NCBI RefSeq assembly: GCF_014648635.1
Contig: NZ_BMRM01000015.1
Span: 124,001 to 188,000, forward strand
Direction: 5' to 3'
From: Streptomyces cinerochromogenes
GTDB lineage: Bacteria > Actinomycetota > Actinomycetes > Streptomycetales > Streptomycetaceae
Length of the DNA: 64,000 nt
Position 1 is the first letter of the stretch. Each line of letters starts with the position of its first letter. Positions 1-6,356 of this stretch are shown here, piece after piece. Both the position numbers and the translations under genes were made by a program. The notes below the pieces were generated by a model. It had not been told where the DNA came from. It ran no database searches and worked only from the letters and a program-made list of their open reading frames with translations.

Positions 1-2
1 AG

Positions 3-347
3 CCGGGCGCCGAGGGCCTGCTCGGACTCGCCGCCTGCTGGCGGGTGGCTGTGGACCAGGGCGCCGGACTCGCCGCCGGCCTGGACCGGCTGGACGGGGC
101 CCTGCGTGCCGAGCGCGACCAGCGGGCCGACCTGCGCGCCCAGTTGTCGGGCGCCCGCGCCACCGCGGTGCTGCTCGCCGCACTGCCCGTCCTCGGCCTG
201 CTCCTCGGCACGGCCCTGGGCGCGGACCCGCTGCGGGTCCTGCTCCACACCGGAGCCGGCCTCGGCTGCCTGACGGCCGGGGCGGTGTTCGAGACGGTCG
301 GGACGTGGTGGGCGGTGCGGATCGTGCGGCGGGCGGAGGCGGTGTGA
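3..347 (+). CDS. TadB-like type II secretion F protein, C-terminal part (5' end outside window)
   Basis: The frame is open from the first bases of the window, so the gene begins upstream and only about 114 C-terminal residues are seen. They hold part of a helical cytoplasmic region (AAGLDRLDGALRAERDQR), then a hydrophobic segment (TAVLLAALPVLGLLLGTALG) and a second one ending GTWWAVRIVRR, which is the usual end of a TadB/T2SSF inner-membrane platform protein. It would work with the TadC-like protein downstream to assemble Flp-type pili or secrete pseudopilins through the membrane. The stop codon lies inside the first unit of a 27-bp tandem repeat. TadB rather than another T2SSF protein is inferred from the TadC, pilin and TadE genes that follow. 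Confidence 0.75.
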   Translation, partial: PGAEGLLGLAACWRVAVDQGAGLAAGLDRLDGALRAERDQRADLRAQLSGARATAVLLAALPVLGLLLGTALGADPLRVLLHTGAGLGCLTAGAVFETVGTWWAVRIVRRAEAV

Positions 348-467
348 GGCGAGGTGGGTGCGGGGTGATGGGAGGCGTGAGGTGGGTGCGGAGGTGGTGT
401 GAGGCGAGGTGGCTGCGGAGGCGGTACGAGGCGGAGTGGGCGTGGAGGCGGTGCGAGCGAGGTGGGC
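333..467. repeat. 27-bp tandem repeat, about five copies, starting at the tadB-like stop codon
   Basis: Five degenerate copies of a G-rich unit of 26-28 bp lie at 333-359, 360-387, 388-414, 415-441 and 442-467. The first includes the last codons and TGA stop of the tadB-like gene, and the array fills most of the gap before the tadC-like gene. It looks like repeated slippage duplication of the gene end. Confidence 0.8.
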
Positions 468-520
468 GCGATGAGCAGAGCGGTCCGGATGCCCGGACGG
501 CGGGGAAAGGAGCGGGCGGT

Positions 521-1303
521 ATGAGCGGGGAGGTCGTCCACAGGCTGGGGATGACGGCGGCCGTTGTGCTGACCCTCGGCTGGGGTGCCGGGCGGCTGGA
601 TGTGGCGCGGCGGCGACGGCGGGCGCGGCGCCGGGTGGCGGAGCTGATGGGACGCGAAGCGCCCGCGCGCGTGAATCCGTTGGTGATCCCGGGAGTGGTG
701 CGGCGGTTGCTGCCTCCGTTCGCCGCGGGGTGCGGCGTGTGGGTGCTGGTCGGCGGAGTCGCCGGGGTGGTACTGGGGCTGGGCGTCGGTGTCGTGCTCG
801 CACGGTGGCGGGGCCGTCAGACCTCGCAGGCCGGCCGGGAAGAGGCGATCGACACCGCCGAGGCCGCGCGCCAACTGCCGCTCGCCGCCGACCTGCTGGC
901 CGCCTGCACCACGGCGGGTGCCGGTCCGGTGATCGCCGCCCAGGCGGTCGGGGAGGCCCTCGGCGGACCCGTCGGACAGGCGCTGGTACGGGGTGCGGCG
1001 GAGGTCCGGCTCGGCGGTGAACCAGCGGACGCCTGGCGGAATTTGGCCGCGCTGCCCGGCGCGGGCCTGCTCGCACGGCTGCTGGAGCGGGCCGACGAGT
1101 CCGGGCTGCCCGCTGCCGGCCCGGTCACCCGTCTCGCGTCGGACGCGCGCGCGGAGTGGGCGCGTACGGCGACGGTACGGGCGCGCCGGGCGGCGGTACT
1201 GATCTCCGCGCCGGTCGGCCTCTGCTTCCTGCCCGCGTTCATCGCGGTCGGGGTGCTGCCCGTCGTGATCGGGCTGGCAGGCGGGCTGATGGGCGGGAGG
1301 TGA
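521..1303 (+). CDS. TadC-like type II secretion system F domain protein
   Basis: A 260-residue membrane protein. A hydrophobic segment near residues 10-24 and a pair around 65-95 are followed by a T2SSF-type cytoplasmic helical domain (LPLAADLLAACTTAGAG, about residues 118-135) and a C-terminal hydrophobic stretch (VLISAPVGLCFLPAF). This is the TadC partner of TadB in Flp pilus assembly platforms. The ATG at 521 follows AAAGGAG (506-512) with 8 nt spacing and fits the family length. The frame is open upstream to 305, but that extension is Arg/Gly-rich repeat sequence and was excluded. The pilin-like gene follows after about 90 bp, so co-transcription is likely. Assignment to TadC rather than TadB rests on order and shorter length. 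Confidence 0.8.
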   Translation: MSGEVVHRLGMTAAVVLTLGWGAGRLDVARRRRRARRRVAELMGREAPARVNPLVIPGVVRRLLPPFAAGCGVWVLVGGVAGVVLGLGVGVVLARWRGRQTSQAGREEAIDTAEAARQLPLAADLLAACTTAGAGPVIAAQAVGEALGGPVGQALVRGAAEVRLGGEPADAWRNLAALPGAGLLARLLERADESGLPAAGPVTRLASDARAEWARTATVRARRAAVLISAPVGLCFLPAFIAVGVLPVVIGLAGGLMGGR

Positions 1304-1392
1304 GGCGGGCGGGAGCGGACGTGGGCGTGCGGAGGGACATCAGGCGAGTGCCGAAGAAGTCGACGACAGACCAGAACCTCACGGGGGTTGAA

Positions 1393-1593
1393 ATGTTCAG
1401 CAAGATCAGGGAAGTGGCGGTCCGGTTGCGCGGGGCGTGCCGGCAGGACACCGGAATGGTGACGTCGGAGTACGCCATGGGGATCATCGCGGCCGTGGCG
1501 TTCGCGCTGGTGCTCTACAAGGTCGTCAACAGCGGTCAGATCCAAGCGGAGTTGCAGGCCATCGTGAAGCGGGCCCTCAGTGCGCGGATGTGA
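1393..1593 (+). CDS. Flp pilin-like small membrane protein (DUF4244 type)
   Basis: A 66-residue protein: a basic N-terminus (FSKIREVAVRLRG), then GMVTSEYAMGIIAAVAFALVLYKVV, one transmembrane helix preceded by a Gly and a Glu at position +5 (TSEY). This is the class III signal/pilin pattern cleaved by TadV-type prepilin peptidases. It is probably the major pilin or pseudopilin of the adjacent Tad machinery. The ATG is preceded by a GGGGG run (1383-1387) as a weak ribosome-binding site. The stop overlaps the start of the next gene by 14 nt, indicating translational coupling. I do not know its experimentally tested function. Confidence 0.8.
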   Translation: MFSKIREVAVRLRGACRQDTGMVTSEYAMGIIAAVAFALVLYKVVNSGQIQAELQAIVKRALSARM

Positions 1594-2002
1594 GCGGGGC
1601 GGAGACCGCGGGTTCGTGACCGCGGAGGCGGCCATGGTGCTGTCCGTGCTGGTGGCGTTCACGATGGCGCTGGTTGGGGTGCTGCTCGTGGCGGCGGCAC
1701 AGATCAGGTGCGTGGACGCGGCCCGCGCGGGCGCCCGGGCCGCGGCCCGTCAGGACCCGGCCGACGTGGTGGTCACGGTGACCCGGGAAACGGCACCGCG
1801 CGGAGCACGGGTGACCGTCGCACGCGAGGGCGACCGGGTCCGGGTGACGGTGGTGGCCAGGCCGCCGCTGCTGAGCGGGTTGCCGTTCGAGGTGCGGGAG
1901 GAGGCTGTGGCACTGGCCGAGGAGTCGGTGGCGGACGAGGAGGCCGGGGAGGCCGTGGAGGGGTCGGGAGGGGTGCGTGAGGGTGTGGGGCTGGGTTCGT
2001 GA
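1580..2002 (+). CDS. TadE-like pseudopilin
   Basis: A 140-residue protein with the TadE signature near its N-terminus: GFVTAEAAMVLSVLVAFTMA, in which the Glu follows the predicted cleavage site and begins a single transmembrane helix. A variable periplasmic/extracellular part rich in Arg, Val and Glu follows (VVTVTRETAPRGARVTV). TadE proteins are minor pseudopilins of Flp pili. The GTG start at 1580 overlaps the end of the pilin gene; a GTG at 1616 would cut into the signature. The last 26 nt overlap the next gene, so pilin, TadE and the next gene form one coupled unit. Confidence 0.8.
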   Translation: MRGCERGGDRGFVTAEAAMVLSVLVAFTMALVGVLLVAAAQIRCVDAARAGARAAARQDPADVVVTVTRETAPRGARVTVAREGDRVRVTVVARPPLLSGLPFEVREEAVALAEESVADEEAGEAVEGSGGVREGVGLGS

Positions 2003-2450
2003 GGGATTGCGGCGGCAGGACCTCGACCGGGGGTCCGCCACTGTCTGGAGTCTGGGGCTGATCGCCGTGCTGTGCGTGGTGTTCGGTGCCGTGCTCGCTC
2101 TCGGGCAGGCCGTCGTCGTACGGCACCGGGCGGCCGGTGGCGCCGATCTGGCCGCGCTCGCGGCGGCGGACCACTGGGCCGAGGGCGGCACGGCGGCCTG
2201 TGCCTGGGCCGGGCGGCTGGCGGCGGAACAGGGGGTGCGGTTGGTGCGGTGCGCGATCGAGGGCGACACCTCGGACGTGACGGCGGCCGCGGGGCGGGCG
2301 CCGTTCACGGCGGAGGTCAGGGCGAGAGCGGGTCCGGCGGGACCGGTACCGCCTGGCGGGCCGGACGGGACGGGGTTCGTACCGCCGGCCGCCGTACCCT
2401 CGGCGCCTGCCGTCCCGGTGCCGGGAGGAGGCGAGCAACCAGGACCCTGA
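1977..2450 (+). CDS. TadE-like protein of the helicase/secretion neighbourhood (Rv3654c type)
   Basis: A 157-residue protein. DRGSATVWSLGLIAVLCVVFG is a Gly-Ser-Ala pre-helix followed by one membrane helix and the ADLAALAAA motif typical of actinobacterial Flp-associated small proteins. A Pro/Gly-rich tail ends the protein. Homologues lie between TadE and a large helicase gene in many actinobacteria, and the same order is seen here. GTG 1977 was chosen because it precedes the signature closely. The helicase gene is convergent and ends 89 bp further on. The role in pilus assembly is inferred from the family and neighbours. Confidence 0.75.
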   Translation: MRVWGWVREGLRRQDLDRGSATVWSLGLIAVLCVVFGAVLALGQAVVVRHRAAGGADLAALAAADHWAEGGTAACAWAGRLAAEQGVRLVRCAIEGDTSDVTAAAGRAPFTAEVRARAGPAGPVPPGGPDGTGFVPPAAVPSAPAVPVPGGGEQPGP

Positions 2451-2539
2451 GCGGACTTCCTCACCCGCTCTCTCCACACACACGCTCCGGATGCCCGCCC
2501 CGGTCTCACCCCTCCGGATCCGCTCCCCGCCCTCCCGCC

Positions 2540-5035
2540 TTACCCGTCCCCCTCCGGTTCCCCCTCCGCGTCCCCGGACGGCTTCTCCTCCGGCGCCCCC
2601 CGCAGCAGTGCCGTGAGGAGTCGTACCGCGCCCCTCTTGTGCAGGGGGTCGTTGCCGTTGCCGCACTTGGGGGACTGGATGCAGGACGGGCAGCCGGAGT
2701 CGCACTCGCAGGAGGCGATGGCCTCGCGGGTGGCGGTGAGCCAGGCGCGGGCGGTGTGGAAGGCGCGCTCGGCGAAGCCCGCACCGCCGGGGTGGCCGTC
2801 GTAGACGAAGACCGTGGGCAGGAGGGTGTCGGGGTGCAGGGGGACCGAGACGCCGCCGATGTCCCAGCGGTCGCAGGTCGCGAAGAGGGGCAGCATGCCG
2901 ATGGAGGCGTGCTCGGCCGCGTGCAGGGAGCCGCCGAGGATCTCCGGGGTGATCCGGGCCTCGTCCAGCTGGTCCTCGGTGACCGTCCACCACACCGCGC
3001 GGGTGCGCAGCGTACGAGGAGGGAGGTCGAGTTTCGTCTCGCCCAGCACCTCGCCGGTGATCAGGCGTCTGCGGAGGTAGGAGACCACCTGGTTGGTGAC
3101 CTCGACGGAGCCGTAGCAGAGGCGGCCGGCGCCCCAGGGGATCTCGGTGTCGGTCTCCAGGACGGAGATCGCCGTGGTGTCGCGGGCGACCGTCGAGTAG
3201 GGCGGGTCGGCCTGTTCGACCAGGGCGACGGAGTCCTCCAGATCGAGGTCGCGCACCAGGTAGGTGCGGCCCTGGTGCAGGTGGACGGCGCCCTCGTGGA
3301 CCGTGGAGTGCGCGGCGCCCGCGTCGACGGTGCCGAGCAGGCGGCCCGTGTCGGCCTCGACGACCTGCACCGGACGGCCGCCGGCACCGCGGATGTCGGT
3401 GAGGTCGGCGGCCCGCTCCCGGCGGGTCCAGTGCCAGGCCTTCGTACGGCGGCGCAGCAGCTTCGCGGCCTCCAGCTGCGGCAGCACGTCCGCGCAGGCG
3501 GGGCCGAAGAGGTCCAGGTCCTCCTCGGTCAGCGGCAGCTCCGCGGCGGCGGCGCACAGGTGCGGGGCGAGGACGTAGGGGTTGTCGGGGTCGAGGACGG
3601 TCGATTCCACCGGTTGGTCGAACAAGGCCTCGGGATGATGGACGAGGAAGGTGTCCAGCGGGTCGTCGCGGGCGACGAGGACCGCGAGGGCGCCCTGGCC
3701 GGAGCGGCCCGCGCGGCCCGCCTGCTGCCACAGGGAGGCGCGTGTGCCCGGGTAGCCGGCGATGACCACCGCGTCCAGGCCCGAGACGTCCACGCCCAGC
3801 TCCAGGGCCGTCGTGGCGGCGAGGCCGAGGAGTTCGCCGGAGTGCAGGGCGCGTTCCAGGGCGCGGCGCTCTTCGGGGAGGTAGCCGCCGCGGTAGGCCG
3901 CGACACGCCGGGCCAGGGAGCGGTCGACCTCGGCGAGTCGCTCCTGGGCGATCACCGAGATGAGTTCGGCGCCGCGCCGGGAGCGGACGAAGGCGACCGA
4001 GCGCACGCCCTGCACGGTCAGGTCGGTCAGCAGGTCGGCGGTCTCGGCGGTGGCGGTACGCCGTACGGGGGCGCCCTTCTCGCCCTGCAGTTCGGTGAGC
4101 GGGGGCTCCCAGAGGGCGAAGACCAGCTCGCCGCGGGGGGACGCGTCGTCGGCGACCTCCACGACCGGCAGCCCGGTCAGCCGGCGGGCGGCGACCGCGG
4201 GCTCGGCGGCGGTCGCCGAGGCCAGCAGGAACACGGGGGAGGAGCCGTAGCGGGCGCACAGGCGGCGCAGGCGGCGCAGCACCTGGGCGACGTGGGAGCC
4301 GAAGACGCCCCGGTAGGTGTGGCACTCGTCGATGACGACGTAGCGGAGGGACTTCAGGAAGGAGGACCAGCGCGGGTGGGAGGGGAGTATCCCGCGGTGC
4401 AGCATGTCGGGGTTGGTGAGGACGTAGTTGGCGTACTGGCGGATCCACTCGCGTTCCTCGAACGGGGTGTCGCCGTCGTACACGGCTGGGCGTACCGCGG
4501 TGCCGAGAGATTGTGAAAGTTCCTTCACCGATCGGCACTGGTCCGCCGCGAGCGCCTTGGTGGGGGCCAGGTAGAGGGCGGTGGCGCCGCGGCCGTTCGG
4601 AGCCTCGGCACCGTCCAGAAGGGTGGACAGGACGGGCATCAGATAGGCGAGGGACTTGCCGGAGGCGGTGCCGGTGGCGACGACCACCGAGTCGCCGTCC
4701 AGGGCGTGCTCCGCGGCCAGCGCCTGGTGCGCCCAGGGGTGCTCGATGCCGCAGTCGTGCACGGCCGCGATCACTTCGGAGCGAATCCGGTCAGGCCAGA
4801 CGGCATGGCGGCCCGCGCGCGGGGGCAAGTGCTCCGTATGAGTGATGCGCGCAGCCCGGCTCGGCCCGGAGGCGAGCCGGTCCAGGACCGTGCCCGGAGA
4901 CGGGCGGGACGCCGCGTGGGCCTGGGGTCGATCGGATCGGTGATTCTTGGCCATTGGCACCGAGTGTGTCACTGGCGTGACGGACAATGGAGTCAAGGCG
5001 TCGTGCACGCCCGCCCGTAAGTGATTGAATGCCAT
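2540..5035 (-). CDS. DEAD/DEAH-box helicase with C-terminal four-Cys domain (YprA/MrfA family)
   Basis: An 831-residue helicase. Motif I is VATGTASGKS (about residues 119-128) and motif II is VIDECHTYRG, a DECH box. The second RecA lobe has the motif VI sequence QQAGRAGRSGQGA. The C-terminus carries CECDSGCPSC and a further Cys within IQSPKCGNG, the four-cysteine cluster of DUF1998 proteins. In Bacillus the relative MrfA acts in repair of mitomycin damage. The actinobacterial orthologue sits next to Tad genes, as here. ATG 5035 gives the longest conserved N-terminus; ATG 4954 is an in-frame alternative and neither has a strong ribosome-binding site. It is divergent from bldG with 79 bp between starts, so the promoters must overlap. 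Confidence 0.9.
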   Translation of the reverse strand: MAFNHLRAGVHDALTPLSVTPVTHSVPMAKNHRSDRPQAHAASRPSPGTVLDRLASGPSRAARITHTEHLPPRAGRHAVWPDRIRSEVIAAVHDCGIEHPWAHQALAAEHALDGDSVVVATGTASGKSLAYLMPVLSTLLDGAEAPNGRGATALYLAPTKALAADQCRSVKELSQSLGTAVRPAVYDGDTPFEEREWIRQYANYVLTNPDMLHRGILPSHPRWSSFLKSLRYVVIDECHTYRGVFGSHVAQVLRRLRRLCARYGSSPVFLLASATAAEPAVAARRLTGLPVVEVADDASPRGELVFALWEPPLTELQGEKGAPVRRTATAETADLLTDLTVQGVRSVAFVRSRRGAELISVIAQERLAEVDRSLARRVAAYRGGYLPEERRALERALHSGELLGLAATTALELGVDVSGLDAVVIAGYPGTRASLWQQAGRAGRSGQGALAVLVARDDPLDTFLVHHPEALFDQPVESTVLDPDNPYVLAPHLCAAAAELPLTEEDLDLFGPACADVLPQLEAAKLLRRRTKAWHWTRRERAADLTDIRGAGGRPVQVVEADTGRLLGTVDAGAAHSTVHEGAVHLHQGRTYLVRDLDLEDSVALVEQADPPYSTVARDTTAISVLETDTEIPWGAGRLCYGSVEVTNQVVSYLRRRLITGEVLGETKLDLPPRTLRTRAVWWTVTEDQLDEARITPEILGGSLHAAEHASIGMLPLFATCDRWDIGGVSVPLHPDTLLPTVFVYDGHPGGAGFAERAFHTARAWLTATREAIASCECDSGCPSCIQSPKCGNGNDPLHKRGAVRLLTALLRGAPEEKPSGDAEGEPEGDG

Positions 5036-5114
5036 CGCGGCTGGCGAAGCGTCCTGGGGGCCGCAAGCCGCGTGCCCTAGGGCGACCGCTCGATAGCAAG
5101 GTGCTGGAGGATCC

Positions 5115-5456
5115 GTGGACCTGTCCCTGTCGACCCGTACCGTCGGCGATCGTACGGTCGTCGAGGTCGGTGGCGAAATCGACGTATATACCGCGCCCAA
5201 GCTGCGCGAGCAGCTGGTCGAGCTGGTGAACGACGGGAATTTCCACCTCGTCGTCGACATGGAAGGCGTGGACTTCCTCGACTCCACCGGGCTCGGCGTC
5301 CTGGTCGGCGGCCTGAAGAGGGTTCGCGCCCACGAGGGCTCGCTGCGCCTGGTCTGCAACCAGGAGCGCATTCTCAAGATCTTCCGCATCACCGGCCTCA
5401 CCAAGGTGTTCCCGATCCACACCACGGTCGAGGAAGCGGTGGCGGCCACCGACTGA
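5115..5456 (+). CDS. bldG: Anti-sigma factor antagonist BldG
   Basis: A 113-residue STAS-domain protein. The phosphorylatable-serine motif FLDSTGLGVLVGGLKR lies at about residues 55-70, and the N-terminal strand VVEVGGEIDVYTAPKLREQL is typical of SpoIIAA/RsbV proteins. In S. coelicolor BldG is needed for aerial growth and antibiotic production and is controlled by phosphorylation of this serine. The GTG start follows GGAGG (5106-5110) with 4 nt spacing. The next gene encodes an ATP-binding anti-sigma-like partner, the arrangement known for this locus. A strong hairpin between the two genes may end a fraction of transcripts after bldG. Confidence 0.96.
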   Translation: MDLSLSTRTVGDRTVVEVGGEIDVYTAPKLREQLVELVNDGNFHLVVDMEGVDFLDSTGLGVLVGGLKRVRAHEGSLRLVCNQERILKIFRITGLTKVFPIHTTVEEAVAATD

Positions 5457-5484
5457 TCGGCCACCGACCGATCCCGGACCGGTC

Positions 5485-5521
5485 GCCGGCGTCGGGCCCC
5501 TGCCGGGGGCCGGACGCCGGC
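5485..5521 (+). terminator. Hairpin between bldG and the anti-sigma-like gene, possible attenuator
   Basis: A G/C-rich inverted repeat: arms 5485-5500 and 5506-5521, one G-G mismatch, loop TGCCG. No T-run follows. It could partly terminate or stabilise a monocistronic bldG transcript. Confidence 0.5.
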
Positions 5522-5637
5522 CGGTCCCGTCCTGGGCCGGTGCCGACGCGCCGGTCCGGGGTAGAGAGACACACCAGAGGGTGCGGGCGTTCTGCGCCCC
5601 GCCCCCGACCGCACGCCCGTAGTCGCGAGGGGGATGC

Positions 5638-6069
5638 ATGGCCACCGTCGAACTCCGCTTCAGCGCGCTGCCCGAGCACGTCCGTACCGCCCGGCTGGTG
5701 GCGGCAGCGGTGGCGCGCAGGGCCGGAGTGGACGAGGCCGTCCTGGACGAGGTGCGTCTGGCGGTGGGCGAGGCCTGCTCCCGTGCCGTCGGACTGCACC
5801 AGATCAGCGGGGTCACGGCACCGGTGAAGGTGGCGTTGATCGAAGAGGAGAAACAGTTCTCCATCGAGGTCGGCGACGAGGCACCGCACGCCGCTCCGGG
5901 CGGCGACACGCCCGGAGTGCAGGACGGCGACGCGGACGTCGAGGAGGACGAGATGGGCCTCGCGGTCATCAGCGGCCTCGTCGACGACGTGGAGGTCACC
6001 ACCGGGCAGAACGGCGGCCTGATCCGCATGACCTGGCCGACCGCACCGCCGGCAGCCGCACTCGCCTGA
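5638..6069 (+). CDS. ATP-binding anti-sigma factor-like protein, BldG partner (ApgA-like)
   Basis: A 143-residue protein of the RsbW/SpoIIAB class (GHKL fold). The N-terminus has a dimerisation/ATPase pattern (LDEVRLAVGEACSRAVGLH, where E..C/A replaces the usual E...N of the N-box). The C-terminal part EDEMGLAVISGLVDDVEV corresponds to the G2 box. An acidic loop (DGDADVEEDE) lies between. The N-box Asn is absent, so kinase activity is uncertain. The S. coelicolor orthologue (SCO3548, as I recall) interacts with BldG and antagonises it. ATG 5638 is preceded by the ribosome-binding site GAGGGGG. A perfect terminator follows at 6086. Confidence 0.88.
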   Translation: MATVELRFSALPEHVRTARLVAAAVARRAGVDEAVLDEVRLAVGEACSRAVGLHQISGVTAPVKVALIEEEKQFSIEVGDEAPHAAPGGDTPGVQDGDADVEEDEMGLAVISGLVDDVEVTTGQNGGLIRMTWPTAPPAAALA

Positions 6070-6085
6070 CCCCCCTAGCACGACC

Positions 6086-6119
6086 CGACAGGGGCCCTGC
6101 CTGAGCAGGGCCCCTGTCG
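6086..6119 (+). terminator. Factor-independent-type terminator after the bldG operon
   Basis: A perfect 15-bp stem (6086-6100 pairing with 6105-6119) closed by the 4-nt loop CTGA, 16 bp after the stop codon. A T-run is absent, as is common in Streptomyces. Confidence 0.85.
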
Positions 6120-6284
6120 CGTTCCTGGCACCCTGTTTCCAGCCCCTTCCCCAATTCGTGAAGGAATTCACGATCAAAAGCCCGATAATTTGATCAAGCA
6201 TTCATCTGGGCGTCAATGGTTTTGAGGCATTACCCCTTTCGGGTTCGCTGTCCGTGCATGCAGGCCAATTCCGTTTACCGTCCC

Positions 6285-6314
6285 CTGTTTAGATCACTCA
6301 CGGGTACCTACAAT
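6285..6314 (+). promoter_or_regulatory. Probable hppA promoter
   Basis: A good -10 hexamer TACAAT (6309-6314) with a moderate -35 CTGTTT (6285-6290, spacer 18) gives a leader of about 36 nt before the hppA start. The upstream stretch 6120-6300 is AT-richer than its surroundings and holds a small inverted repeat CGTGAA-GGAA-TTCACG. Confidence 0.5.
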
Positions 6315-6356
6315 CCGTCCACATCTTGAGCTCAGCCCAAGCGTCAAGGAGGACGA

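Noticed and set aside
305..520. Longer N-terminus for the TadC-like protein starting at 305
   Set aside because: The extension is the translation of the 27-bp repeat array and overlaps the end of tadB; a good ribosome-binding site exists at 506-512.
1773..4538. Long antisense frames such as 921 residues over tad genes/helicase and similar ones at 15149-18793, 23163-27602, 6396-8786, 11356-14184 and 44719-46605
   Set aside because: They are Arg/Pro/Gly-rich shadows of real genes caused by high GC at third positions, with no recognisable domains.
6315..6323. DnaA box CCGTCCACA upstream of hppA
   Set aside because: A single 9-mer matching a loose consensus is expected by chance in 64 kb of GC-rich sequence.
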